Source of the DNA: UBA6144 sp964399165
GTDB taxonomy: Bacteria; Bdellovibrionota; Bacteriovoracia; Bacteriovoracales; Bacteriovoracaceae
Direction of reading: 5' to 3'
NCBI GenBank assembly: GCA_964399165.1
Contig: CAYNPO010000008.1
Coordinates: 1 to 64,000 of the forward strand
DNA length: 64,000 nt
The translations under genes were made by a program, and so were the position numbers. Every line of letters starts with the position of its first letter. Position 1 is the stretch's first letter. The notes beneath the pieces were generated by a model that did not search any database, had not been told where the DNA came from, and saw nothing but the letters and a program-made list of their open reading frames with translations. Of this stretch, positions 15,948 to 23,520 are shown one piece after another.

Positions 15948-16547
15948 TTATCCCTGCTTCTTGGTCAGCTCCAGGTTCGCCTCCACCCGCACCTCGCGCC
16001 CGATGGCCAAGCCACCGCCTTCCAGCAGGCTGTTGTACTTGAGGCCGTAATCGTAGCGGTCAACCGTCCCCCACACCTTGAGTCCCGCGCGGGTCGCGCC
16101 CCAGGGGTCTTTCACCACCCCGTTGAGTTTGCCGTCCCAGGCGACATGCTTGGTCACGCCGTTCATGGTGACGTCGGCGTGGACCTTGTATTTACCGTTC
16201 TTGAGTTTTTCGAAGCGCTTGCCCACCACCGTGATGGTGGGGTTCTTCTCGGCGTTGAAGAAGTCCGGCGCGCGCAGGTGGTCGTCGCGCTTTTTGTCGT
16301 CGGTGTTGATGGACTTGGTTTGGATCACGGCCTTGAACTGGGCGTCGGTGAAGTCAGGCTTATCCGCTTTCACGTCCACCACGAAGTCGTCGAACTTTCC
16401 CTTGGTCTCGGAGACCACCAGGTGGTCCACCCCGAAGGTCACGGAGGAGTGTGAGCGGTCCAAGGCCCATTCTTGGGATTGGGCAAAGCAGACGGGGAAG
16501 TTCAGGAGGGCGGCGGAGGTGAGGGCGGCAAAGGCAAAGACTTTCAT
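15948..16547 (-). CDS. YceI family periplasmic protein
   Basis: A 199-aa protein: signal peptide ending PVCFAQ, then the YceI lipocalin-like domain (WALDRSHSSVTFGVDHL, GKFDDF, DDHLRAPDFFNAEKNPT, VTMNGVTK). YceI proteins bind isoprenoid-type lipids in the periplasm. AAAGGAA precedes the ATG. It is divergent from a MarR gene with palindromes between them, so MarR repression of yceI is likely. Confidence 0.93.
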   Translation of the reverse strand: MKVFAFAALTSAALLNFPVCFAQSQEWALDRSHSSVTFGVDHLVVSETKGKFDDFVVDVKADKPDFTDAQFKAVIQTKSINTDDKKRDDHLRAPDFFNAEKNPTITVVGKRFEKLKNGKYKVHADVTMNGVTKHVAWDGKLNGVVKDPWGATRAGLKVWGTVDRYDYGLKYNSLLEGGGLAIGREVRVEANLELTKKQG

Positions 16548-16572
16548 AAGATTCCTTTTGGTTTGTCACACC

Positions 16573-16624
16573 TGCAATTGTTGCAAGTGAAACAATCATG
16601 AAGGATATTCGTTGCAGTTGCAAC
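16573..16624. promoter_or_regulatory. Two palindromes between yceI and marR-like gene
   Basis: TGCAATTGTTGCA (16573-16585) and GTTGCAGTTGCAAC (16611-16624) are inverted repeats sharing the half-site GTTGCA/TTGCA. The second overlaps a TTGCAG-17-TATGCT promoter-like pair (-10 at 16635-16640). They are probable MarR operators controlling both directions. Confidence 0.55.
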
Positions 16625-16647
16625 TAAATTCTCGTATGCTTAAAATC

Positions 16648-17097
16648 ATGAGTGATTCCAGCAAGGTAGACGCCTGGCCCAGCTTTTTCAAAACCTTCAA
16701 CCGCCTGCACCAGGGGATGGAGGACGCCATGAAGGAAGCGGGTTTCCCTCCCCTCGAAACCTATGACGTGCTGTGGATTCTGGAGCAGTCCCCGGAAGGC
16801 GCCCTGCGCTTTCACGAGCTGGGGGAAAAGGTCTTTCTCAGCCGCAGCAACATCACCCGCCTGGCCGAACGCCTGGAGAAGCAGGGTCTCATCCAGCGCC
16901 ACCGCTGCGACATGGACCGCCGGGGGGTTTATGCCGTACTGACGCCGGCCGGAAAAAAGCTGCGCCAAGAGATGTGGAAGACCTACGGCAAGCTCATCCG
17001 CGAGCGCTTCTCCGACCTGCTCACTCAGGGGGAGCATGGCCAGCTTAAGGCCATTCTCGCCAAGGTCTGGAGCGAGGGTGGCTCCACAAACTCTTAA
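16648..17097 (+). CDS. MarR family transcriptional regulator
   Basis: About 149 aa. The winged-helix features are TYDVLWILEQSPEGALRFHELGEKV, the recognition region FLSRSNITRLAERLEKQGLI, and wing RHRCDMDRRGVYAVLTPAGKK, as in MarR/HTH_MarR. The start at 16648 is chosen because TATGCT ends 7 bases upstream; an ATG at 16636 in the same frame is possible. It likely represses its own gene and yceI and is released by a small hydrophobic ligand (family knowledge). Confidence 0.9.
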   Translation: MSDSSKVDAWPSFFKTFNRLHQGMEDAMKEAGFPPLETYDVLWILEQSPEGALRFHELGEKVFLSRSNITRLAERLEKQGLIQRHRCDMDRRGVYAVLTPAGKKLRQEMWKTYGKLIRERFSDLLTQGEHGQLKAILAKVWSEGGSTNS

Positions 17098-17130
17098 CAA
17101 CTTTTTTCACCTCCGCGCCCGGAAGCTTGT

Positions 17131-17136
17131 TATAAA
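17131..17136 (+). promoter_or_regulatory. -10-like TATAAA before the 68-aa gene
   Basis: TATAAA ends 8 bases before the ATG at 17145, and no Shine-Dalgarno is present. It fits the leaderless pattern of this window. Confidence 0.4.
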
Positions 17137-17144
17137 TCCCCTCC

Positions 17145-17351
17145 ATGAAGCGCGAACTTTTTGCTGCCGCCTCCCTCATCGTCACCCATGCCTACTCCCG
17201 CCGGGCGGAGGAATTCTGCCGCCGTCAGGATCTCACGCCGGAGTTCAAGAAGCGCATCCTCAGGAGCGTGGATCACCACTGCCAGAAGCTGTTGAGCCTG
17301 GCCGGGGCACCTGGCCCAGACACGCCTCGCCTCCTCACCCAAAAGCATTGA
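17145..17351 (+). CDS. Small protein of unknown function, 68 aa
   Basis: A basic, mostly helical short protein with two cysteines (EEFCRRQDLT and HHCQKLL). It is preceded by TATAAA and ends exactly at the first copy of the 53-bp repeat, whose hairpin would terminate it. The reading frame uses codons like its neighbours. No family is recognised. The position between marR and tRNA-Thr gives no functional hint. Confidence 0.55.
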   Translation: MKRELFAAASLIVTHAYSRRAEEFCRRQDLTPEFKKRILRSVDHHCQKLLSLAGAPGPDTPRLLTQKH

Positions 17352-17356
17352 AAAAC

Positions 17357-17409
17357 AAAAGCCACCCAGAGGGTGGCTTTTGTTTTTGATGGAGCCAATG
17401 AAGGGACTC
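17357..17409 (-). repeat. Duplicated tRNA-Thr 3' end plus terminator, distal copy
   Basis: 53 bases identical to 17559-17611: the terminator hairpin AAAAGCCACCC-AGA-GGGTGGCTTTT plus 19-20 bases of the tRNA 3' end (minus strand GAGTCCCTTCATTGGCTCCA). The copies are 202 bp apart. The arrangement recalls the E. coli tyrT rtT tails, in which repeats carrying the tRNA 3' end follow the tRNA. The hairpin also terminates the 68-aa gene. Confidence 0.85.
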
Positions 17410-17558
17410 CTCGTCGCTTCCCGACATCCGTCGGAAAGCTCCTCGCCGGGTCGGTCGTTCGTCGTGGCATCCTGCCACGCCGCCGGTGGCCGAACCCTCG
17501 CGGCTTCGGCCACCGTACTCTTCCTTCCTTCGAGTCCCTACCGGTCAATATCAAAAAT
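17410..17558 (-). ncRNA. Structured tRNA-tail RNA (rtT-like), candidate
   Basis: Between the two repeat copies the minus strand can fold three stem-loops: GGTGGCCGAA/TTCGGCCACC (17514-17505 with 17494-17485, 10 bp), CGTGGCA/TGCCACG (17479-17463) and CCGAC/GTCGG (17434-17421). If transcription reads through the first terminator, this RNA is released between two tRNA-derived processing points. No protein-coding frame is convincing. Confidence 0.4.
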
Positions 17559-17611
17559 AAAAGCCACCCAGAGGGTGGCTTTTGTTTTTGATGGAGCCAA
17601 TGAAGGGACTC
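17559..17611 (-). repeat. tRNA-Thr 3' end plus terminator, proximal copy
   Basis: Identical to 17357-17409 over 53 bases. Its distal part is the true 3' end of tRNA-Thr, and 17583-17559 is the tRNA's own terminator hairpin with T-rich flanks. Confidence 0.9.
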
Positions 17612-17667
17612 GAACCCGCGACCTATGCTTTACGAAAGCATTGCTCTACCAACTGAGCTACATTGGC
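17592..17667 (-). tRNA. tRNA-Thr(CGT)
   Basis: 76 bases with encoded CCA. The acceptor GCCAATG/CATTGGC pairs perfectly with discriminator T. The D-arm contains GCTCAGTTGGTAGAGC. The anticodon stem ATGCT/AGCAT encloses TTCGTAA, anticodon CGT. The T-arm is CGGG-TTCGAGT-CCC. Its 3' end is duplicated 202 bp downstream. Confidence 0.96.
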
Positions 17668-17708
17668 GTGAGCCCATCGTAGTGAAAAGCGGCGGATTTG
17701 GCCAAGCC

Positions 17709-17774
17709 TTAGCGCGCTTGGGCCAGGTAGTGGAAAAGAACCGTGAGGAGCAAGAAAAAGAAATTCATTTTCAT
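17709..17774 (-). CDS. Very short hydrophobic peptide, 21 aa
   Basis: ATG at 17774 to TAA at 17709, encoding a peptide beginning MKMNFFFLLLTVLF and ending LAQAR. A GGGAGGG stretch lies about 11 bases upstream. It resembles a bare signal peptide or a small membrane peptide. It sits 41 bases upstream of tRNA-Thr on the same strand, so it could be co-transcribed. It could also be chance or a relic of a lost secreted protein. Confidence 0.35.
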   Translation of the reverse strand: MKMNFFFLLLTVLFHYLAQAR

Positions 17775-17817
17775 GTGTACGTACCCTCCCTCATGGATGG
17801 TCGGCCCTGACGGAAAA

Positions 17818-18657
17818 TTATAGGCCCAGCTGCCCCTCCGGTGGAAGGGAAATTTCGGGCGCCGCGGCTTCGGCCCGGTAGATCAAGAAATGCTCGTCTC
17901 CCTCACCTTCATAGACGGGTACTAGCCACGGGTGGTGCAGCTCGATCAGGCGGTTGGTGGCCTGCCCCCGGGCCGCCAAACGCACAGACCTCCCGCAGGC
18001 CACTTCGGAAATCTGGCCCAAGGTGGCGTTGATCTGGTCGTGGCGCCCGAAATCGTAGATGAAGTAAACCTCCGCTTCGGGTAGCTGGAATTCCCGAGCG
18101 AACAGGTCCCGGACTTCACACTTGGCATTGCGGCAGCCCCACCGTCGGTAGGCACGGTTGGCCTCCTCCACCCTCTCGGGCACGTACTCGAGTCCCAGGA
18201 AATGGGCCCCGGGGCACGCCTGGTGCATGACTAGACCCATCCGCCCGTGGGCGGCGCCCAAGTCCACCACCCGGTCACCGTCTCCAACACCAAGAAGTTC
18301 ACAGAGGCGTAGCAACACGGAGTAAGGCGTGTTCAGGGTTTGGGGATCCAATCCCACCCAGGTTTGGGCGCCTTCGTGAAGGGCCGGCCCCCAGTACTCG
18401 TGGCTGCCTTGGGGTAGCACCTTACGCCCGCGTTTCACCAAACCCTCTTCCACCCCGGTCAAGTCCAATCCCAAGAGGCGGTCCACCAGTCGGGCATGTT
18501 GGCGGGAGATTTGGTCGTTCTTGCGGGGAGAGCGGAAAAAATCGGGGTGTCGGAGGAGAGCCAGAATGTCGGCGTCGGCGGGTGCGGAAGCCGCGAGCTT
18601 CTGGAAATCGGACAGCTCACGGAGGGGAGAGAGGCGTGTTGCCACCATCCCCTCCAT
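17818..18657 (-). CDS. Class I SAM-dependent methyltransferase, DOT1-like type
   Basis: A 279-aa protein. Motif I is VVDLGAAHGRMGL and the post-I acidic loop LGLEYVPERVEEANRAY, a Rossmann methyltransferase reminiscent of DOT1-like proteins. An N-terminal helical part contains LNTPYSVLLRLCELL, also found in the downstream neighbour. It follows its paralog at 18664 by 6 bases on the same strand, so they form an operon. ATG at 18657 is taken; an ATG three codons on has TAGAAT 7 bases before it. Substrate unknown. Confidence 0.75.
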   Translation of the reverse strand: MEGMVATRLSPLRELSDFQKLAASAPADADILALLRHPDFFRSPRKNDQISRQHARLVDRLLGLDLTGVEEGLVKRGRKVLPQGSHEYWGPALHEGAQTWVGLDPQTLNTPYSVLLRLCELLGVGDGDRVVDLGAAHGRMGLVMHQACPGAHFLGLEYVPERVEEANRAYRRWGCRNAKCEVRDLFAREFQLPEAEVYFIYDFGRHDQINATLGQISEVACGRSVRLAARGQATNRLIELHHPWLVPVYEGEGDEHFLIYRAEAAAPEISLPPEGQLGL

Positions 18658-18663
18658 TCTAAC

Positions 18664-19353
18664 CTACACCGCGTGGTTGGCGTAAACTGAGAAGTTGGCC
18701 TCCTCCCCCCCCGGCACTTCCAAAAGCCAGGGGTGGGCATAGCGCACCAGCGAGCGGATGCCATCGCCCCGGGCGATGACCCTGAAACGGTGGACGTCGG
18801 CCAGGTTCTGCAGCTGGCCCATGGTCCAGCGGATGTGCTCGATGTTGCCGTAGTCGTAGATCAGGTAGCAGTCGGCCATGGGCAAGGTGAATCCCTCCGC
18901 GAAGAGGTTTCCCAGCACCATCCGGGCCCGCTCGCAGCCATGCTCGGCGAACATGCGGTTAGCCTCGTCCACCCGCTCGGGAACGCACTCAATGCCGGTG
19001 TAATGGGCCAGGGGCTCGTGCTCGCGCAGGACGAATCCCAGGCGACCGTAGCCGGCCCCCAGGTCCACTAGGTGTGAGTCGGGAGCGGGGCCCCACAGGG
19101 CGCACATGCGGTGGAGCTCTTCATAGGGGGTGTTCAGGACCTGGGGATGCAGCCCCACCCAAGTCTGGGAGCCCTCATGGAGGCGGCGACCCCAAGTGCC
19201 CATATCTCCGTCGGGGTCCAGGGTCCGGGCGCGCTCCAGGAGGCCCAGCTCGATGTCGTCGATCCGGTAGCCCAGGTCCTGGTCCACCTGCCCCGAGTGC
19301 TCCTCGGGCGTCTCACCGGAACTGAGGAAGAACCCGTCCTTGAAATAACCCAT
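18664..19353 (-). CDS. Class I SAM-dependent methyltransferase, paralog of 17818-18657
   Basis: A 229-aa protein. Motif I LVDLGAGYGRLGF, post-I YTGIECVPERVDEANRMF, and LNTPYEELHRMCALWG align closely with the neighbour, including the WVGLHPQ segment before it. It lacks the longer N-terminal region of the neighbour. The two are a recent-looking tandem duplication in one operon and are divergent from the cmoAB genes. Substrate unknown; the pairing could mean a heterodimer. Confidence 0.75.
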   Translation of the reverse strand: MGYFKDGFFLSSGETPEEHSGQVDQDLGYRIDDIELGLLERARTLDPDGDMGTWGRRLHEGSQTWVGLHPQVLNTPYEELHRMCALWGPAPDSHLVDLGAGYGRLGFVLREHEPLAHYTGIECVPERVDEANRMFAEHGCERARMVLGNLFAEGFTLPMADCYLIYDYGNIEHIRWTMGQLQNLADVHRFRVIARGDGIRSLVRYAHPWLLEVPGGEEANFSVYANHAV

Positions 19354-19436
19354 GGTTCCCCCGGCAAGCGCCTGTAAAGCTTTCCCGTGACCTTGCCACC
19401 GACGGCCCTTTCCGGCAAGGTCGGGCAGGGGGCTTT

Positions 19437-20174
19437 ATGTCCGACGCGTCCCAGACCGACCGCTACTTCGCGACCCGCCGGGAGCACGTGCTCCCGTTCG
19501 CCTTCAATTCCGAGGTGGCCGAGGTCTTTGATGACATGGTCACCCGCTCGGTCCCCCTGTACCGCGAGAACCAGCAGATGATGGTGGAGTTCCTCTCACG
19601 CCTCTTGGTGCGCGGTGACCGGATCTACGACCTGGGATGCTCCACCGGCGCGGCCATGCTGAAGATCGCCTCCGCGCTGCGGGAGCTGGACCTCTCCCTG
19701 GTCGGCATCGACCACTCCGGCCCCATGGTGGAAAAGGCGCGGCTCAAACTGCGCGCCTTCGGGCACGCGGGCATCGACGTGCGCGCCGGCGACATCACCT
19801 CCGAACCCCTGGAAGAGTGCGGGGCGGTGGTCATGAACTACACCCTGCAGTTCCTCCCCCTGAACGCGCGCCTGCCCTTGCTGCGCAAAATCCACGGGGC
19901 CCTGCGTCCTGGTGGTGCCCTCTACCTCTCGGAGAAAATCCAGGCTGACAACCCGGCTCTCCAGCCGCTGCTCACTGACGTGTACTATGCCTTCAAACGC
20001 CACAATGGCTACAGCGAGCTGGAGATATCCCAGAAACGCGAGGCCTTGGAGAATGTGTTGGTGCCTTTGGACGCCGACGCCCAAAGGGAATTGCTGGCCG
20101 AGGCCGGCTTCCACCGCGTGGAGACGGTGCTGCGCTGGGGGCCCTTCGCCACCTTCCTCGCCCTGAAAGCGTGA
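19437..20174 (+). CDS. cmoA: Carboxy-SAM synthase CmoA
   Basis: A 245-aa protein. It makes carboxy-S-adenosylmethionine from SAM and prephenate, the carboxymethyl donor for cmo5U34 in tRNA. Recognised by FAFNSEVAEVFDDMV, YDLGCSTG (motif I), GIDHSGPMVEKAR, NYTLQFLP, and RHNGYSELEISQKREALENVLVPL. Length matches E. coli CmoA. It overlaps the next gene by GTGA, consistent with the paired CmoA-CmoB pathway. Confidence 0.96.
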   Translation: MSDASQTDRYFATRREHVLPFAFNSEVAEVFDDMVTRSVPLYRENQQMMVEFLSRLLVRGDRIYDLGCSTGAAMLKIASALRELDLSLVGIDHSGPMVEKARLKLRAFGHAGIDVRAGDITSEPLEECGAVVMNYTLQFLPLNARLPLLRKIHGALRPGGALYLSEKIQADNPALQPLLTDVYYAFKRHNGYSELEISQKREALENVLVPLDADAQRELLAEAGFHRVETVLRWGPFATFLALKA

Positions 20175-21019
20175 ACCTCCCCGACACCCTCCTCCAACTG
20201 CACCGGCAACGACTGGAGGCGACCCAGCTGCCCCGCTGGGAAGCCTACCGGCACGCGCGGGATGCGGGGGACTTCTGGCAAGCGGCCCGGGAGCTCATGC
20301 CGTGGAAAAAGGGGCCTTTCACCGTGCGCGGGGAAACCCTGGATGGGGAGTGGGACTGCGAGCGCAAATGGGCGCGGCTCTCGCCGCACCTGGGAGATCT
20401 CAGCGGACAAACCATCCTGGACCTGGGCTGCAACAACGGGTGGTACATGGCCAAGCTGCGCGAGGCGGGGGCCAAAAGAGTGGTGGGCCTTGACCCCGGC
20501 ATCGCCAACTATCTCCAGTGGGAGCTGCTGCAGCGGGAGCGGCCCGCGCATGGGCAAGAGTTTTACCTGTTGGGGGTGGAGCACCTTCCTTCCCTGCCCC
20601 GCTCCTTCGATTCCATCCTGAGCCTGGGAATCCTTTACCACCATCGCGACCCCTTCGGGCAGCTGCGCGACCTACGGGAAGCCCTTCAACCCGGTGGCAC
20701 GCTTTTTTTAGAAACCATCGGCATCCCCGGCGACGGGCCCATGGCCCTGCTCCCCCCCGGCCCCTACGCGGGCATGCCTAACGTCTACTTCCTCCCCTCC
20801 CTTCCGTGTCTTCTGGGCATGCTGGAGCGCTCGCGCTTCGTTGACCTGCAAGTACTCGCCACGTCCTGGGACGGAAGCGCGGAACAACGGCCGACTCCTT
20901 GGGCCCCGGGCCCAAGCTACGCCGACGTGCTGGATCCCCGGGATCCCTCGCGCACCGTGGAAGGCCATCCCGCCCCCCAACGCTTCCTGGTGCGCGCCCG
21001 CCGTAAGGGGGGCACGTGA
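20171..21019 (+). CDS. cmoB: tRNA U34 carboxymethyltransferase CmoB
   Basis: A 282-aa protein. It transfers the carboxymethyl group of Cx-SAM to 5-hydroxyuridine at tRNA position 34. Signatures: PWKKGPFTVRGETLDGEW, ILDLGCNNGWYM, GLDPGIANYLQWE, SLGILYHHRDPFGQL, LFLETI and PAPQRFLVRARR-like end. It is shorter than the E. coli protein (about 323 aa), mainly at the N-terminus. It starts at GTG 20171, overlapping the cmoA stop, and its own TGA overlaps the GTG of the next methyltransferase. Confidence 0.95.
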   Translation: MNLPDTLLQLHRQRLEATQLPRWEAYRHARDAGDFWQAARELMPWKKGPFTVRGETLDGEWDCERKWARLSPHLGDLSGQTILDLGCNNGWYMAKLREAGAKRVVGLDPGIANYLQWELLQRERPAHGQEFYLLGVEHLPSLPRSFDSILSLGILYHHRDPFGQLRDLREALQPGGTLFLETIGIPGDGPMALLPPGPYAGMPNVYFLPSLPCLLGMLERSRFVDLQVLATSWDGSAEQRPTPWAPGPSYADVLDPRDPSRTVEGHPAPQRFLVRARRKGGT

Positions 21020-21813
21020 ACGACGAGCACATCAAGGGCCATTATGGGAAGCTCGCCCGCTCCTGGGGGCTCCAGGGGCAAATGTCCATGCAGGACAAAG
21101 TCGTGCGCGAGCGCGAGACGCGGTTTTTAGTGGCGCAGACCCGCGCCTGCCTACGGGACTTGGGTGTGGCGCCGGAACAGGCCAGAGTGCTCGACGCCGG
21201 CTGTGGCAACGCCCATTTGTTGGCGGCCCTATGGGAAGAATGCGCGGGAGCCGCGCTTACCGGCGTGGAGTACGTGCCCGAGCTGGTGGAACTGGCCCAA
21301 TCCCGGGGCCTACCCGGTTTGGAGGTGAGGGAGGGGGACATGCGCCTGCCCGGCTCCCTCCCTGGAAACCAGCACGTGGTCATCACCGAGCGCAGCGTGG
21401 TCAACCTGCTGGCCTGGGAGCAGCAGAAAGCCGCCTTCGAGAACATCACGGCGGCCCTGGTGCCCGGTGGCTACTACCTGATGGCCGAGTCCTTCCACGA
21501 GCCCTGGCTGGAGATGAACCAGGCTCGCCAAGAGTGCGGCCTGCCAGAAGTGGCGGTGTCGGCCCACAACCGCTACTTGCGGGAAGCCTGCGTGGAAACC
21601 CTATCCTCATTGGGTCTCCATGAAGTCCCCGGGGTTGAGCCCAAGAACGCCCTTTCCTCACATTTTTTTCTTTCACGGGTTTTCCAACACCTTTTCAGCG
21701 AAACTAAAGGCCGGCCGGCCAGCGAACGCGTGTGGCAGTTCTTCGCACAGGCCATCCCCGACGCCGTGGGCAACTACTCCCCCATCCTCTTCCGCGTCTT
21801 CCGCAAGGATTAA
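21016..21813 (+). CDS. Class I SAM-dependent methyltransferase
   Basis: A 265-aa protein with motif I VLDAGCGNAHLLA, post-I TGVEYVPELVELA and a late Rossmann half (ALVPGGYYLMAESF). The start GTG overlaps the cmoB stop, so it is translationally coupled to cmoAB. It may act on tRNA or on a cmoU precursor, for example a methyl ester step, but no specific homology proves this. Alternatives are lipid or sugar methylation. Confidence 0.7.
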   Translation: MNDEHIKGHYGKLARSWGLQGQMSMQDKVVRERETRFLVAQTRACLRDLGVAPEQARVLDAGCGNAHLLAALWEECAGAALTGVEYVPELVELAQSRGLPGLEVREGDMRLPGSLPGNQHVVITERSVVNLLAWEQQKAAFENITAALVPGGYYLMAESFHEPWLEMNQARQECGLPEVAVSAHNRYLREACVETLSSLGLHEVPGVEPKNALSSHFFLSRVFQHLFSETKGRPASERVWQFFAQAIPDAVGNYSPILFRVFRKD

Positions 21814-21873
21814 GCTTCCAATCCCGCCCGTGCCGGCCCACAATATTCGCATCACTCCATCAAAGGCCCCGCC

Positions 21874-22593
21874 GTGGACACCTTCCCCGCTTTCTTCGAT
21901 CGTTGGCTCAAACGCCTGGGCCAAGACTTCGCCCTCTACATCCTGCCGGGACTGGCGGCCCTGATCCTGCTGGACCTCAACTTCGGCCTCTTCCGCGGGG
22001 AGTTCAGCCTGGAGGACGTGGCCAACTTCAACACCATGATCCTGTACTACGTGGACAAGCTGGATCTCACGGGCCAGCAGCAGATGCTTTACGCCATCGT
22101 GACCTTCTTCGTGGTGTATTTCCTGGGCTACTTCCTCCACTCCTCTTCCAAGTACTTCGTGGGCCCTCGTCGCTTCCGCCTCTTTCTCAGCGTGAAAGAG
22201 GCCGAAGACGAGCTACGCCTCCCCTTGCCCGCCGCCGCTATGTCTTGGTTGGGCGGCCCCGCCGCGGGCCTTCCCGACAACGCGGGCACGGAAACCTGCC
22301 GGGCCATCGTGGACGCCTCGGGGCTCCCCAGCCACCTGCAGACCCTGGAGACCCGCTGCGGGATGTACCGCAACCTGGGCTACCTCTTCAGTCTCATGGT
22401 GTTGGTGGACATCGGACTTTTCCTGGTGGCCTTCGACTTCAGCGACATGCTGATCAAAGCCTGCACCGTCATCCTGAACCTGGTGATGGCGTTCCTGTTC
22501 TTCAAGGGGCAGGAAGAATCCGGGAAGGCCTGGAAAGAGCTCCTGATCGCAGAAACCTTGGTGGCGCTCCAGCGTCTCAAGAAGAACGGCTAA
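21874..22593 (+). CDS. Four-TM membrane protein of unknown function
   Basis: A 239-aa protein starting at GTG 21874. Predicted TMs lie around ALYILPGLAALILLDL, YAIVTFFVVYFLGYFL, YLFSLMVLVDIGLFLVAF and ACTVILNLVMAFLFF. The loop between TM2 and TM3 is large and cytoplasmic (FRLFLSVKEAEDELRLP). No family is recognised. No good Shine-Dalgarno is seen before the GTG, so the exact start is uncertain. It converges on gluQ. Confidence 0.7.
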   Translation: MDTFPAFFDRWLKRLGQDFALYILPGLAALILLDLNFGLFRGEFSLEDVANFNTMILYYVDKLDLTGQQQMLYAIVTFFVVYFLGYFLHSSSKYFVGPRRFRLFLSVKEAEDELRLPLPAAAMSWLGGPAAGLPDNAGTETCRAIVDASGLPSHLQTLETRCGMYRNLGYLFSLMVLVDIGLFLVAFDFSDMLIKACTVILNLVMAFLFFKGQEESGKAWKELLIAETLVALQRLKKNG

Positions 22594-23381
22594 GTTAGTC
22601 CCGGCGGACGCAACTCTCCCAGCGAGCGCGCCAAGGGCCATCCGGCCCGCCGGCTCAGCAGTTCCCACACATCCCCGGGGGACATCCCCCCTCGCCTCAA
22701 GGACGACACACTTTCCGAGCCCAAGGACTTGGAGAGTTTTTCCCCGTCCGGCCCTTTGAGTAAGGGATGGTGGACAAAGCGCGCCTCACGGAAAGGGCGG
22801 CCCACCTCGCCCAAGGCCTGGGCCATCAGCAGCTGCATGCGGGTGGTCTCCCTCAAGTCCTCCCCGCGCACGATGAGGTTGATGCCGTATTCCAGGTCGT
22901 CCACCACGCTGGCCAAGTGGTAGCCGGGCAAGTCCTCCCGGCGCCAAAGCACTTGGTCGTCACCGGGATCCTGGGCCCGGAAGCGCCATTGGTTCACACC
23001 TGACCTGAACACGATTCCTTTATCACGGCAGTGACCGTCGTACTCCACGCTACCGCCGGTACGCTCGGCGATTTCCTTCCTCGAGCAAGTGCAGGCATAG
23101 CCGGGGAAGCGGTGAAGCCATAGGCGGTAGACCTCAGTCCGCGTGGATTGGCGGAAGGGCCCCTCATCCCACACCAGCCCCAGCCACGCCAAAGTCTCCA
23201 GCAAATCTTCCACGTACTCGGGGCGCACGCGACCCACGTCGCTGTCGTCCAAGCGCAACCACAATTTCCCGCCTCCATGCCGGGCCATGGCCCACGTGGT
23301 GGCGAAGTTCAGCAGGTTCCCCAGGTGGGTATGGCCGTTCGGAGTGGGTGCCAAACGCGTGACAGGGGGTGGGCAATTCAT
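22590..23381 (-). CDS. gluQ: Glutamyl-Q tRNA(Asp) synthetase
   Basis: A 263-aa truncated GluRS-like enzyme. It begins TRLAPTPNGHTHLGNL (HIGH-type motif), has a zinc-type Cys cluster (YACTCSRKE and later GHC), and GEKLSKSLG as the KMSKS-type motif, and it lacks the anticodon-binding domain of GltX. GluQ puts glutamate on the queuosine of tRNA(Asp). ATG 23381 is chosen: the upstream extension does not resemble the family, and TAGGCT lies 7 bases before it. No queuosine genes are in the window. Confidence 0.85.
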   Translation of the reverse strand: MNCPPPVTRLAPTPNGHTHLGNLLNFATTWAMARHGGGKLWLRLDDSDVGRVRPEYVEDLLETLAWLGLVWDEGPFRQSTRTEVYRLWLHRFPGYACTCSRKEIAERTGGSVEYDGHCRDKGIVFRSGVNQWRFRAQDPGDDQVLWRREDLPGYHLASVVDDLEYGINLIVRGEDLRETTRMQLLMAQALGEVGRPFREARFVHHPLLKGPDGEKLSKSLGSESVSSLRRGGMSPGDVWELLSRRAGWPLARSLGELRPPGLT

Positions 23382-23388
23382 GCCCCTG

Positions 23389-23394
23389 AGCCTA
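23389..23394 (-). promoter_or_regulatory. -10-like TAGGCT, leaderless start of gluQ
   Basis: TAGGCT followed by 7 bases and ATG, almost the same string as before yaiI (TAGGCT, 6 bases, ATG). No Shine-Dalgarno sequence. Confidence 0.4.
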
Positions 23395-23520
23395 CCAAAA
23401 GCGCGGAATCGCACGCAAGCACGCCGGCTCGACTCTGGCATGACAGAGGGGTTTTTGCCCGGCCAGCGCGCCCACGCCACGCCGCTACCATGGAGACATA
23501 TCCCCTAACGGAGGTGTCCC

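Noticed and set aside
17357..17611. tRNA-Thr 53-bp duplication as an attL/attR pair of an integrated element
   Set aside because: Only 149 bases lie between the copies, with no integrase or cargo, and each copy includes the terminator, not just the tRNA end.
22590..23381. Truncated pseudogene of glutamyl-tRNA synthetase
   Set aside because: Length, zinc cysteines and KLSKS end match intact GluQ rather than a broken GltX.
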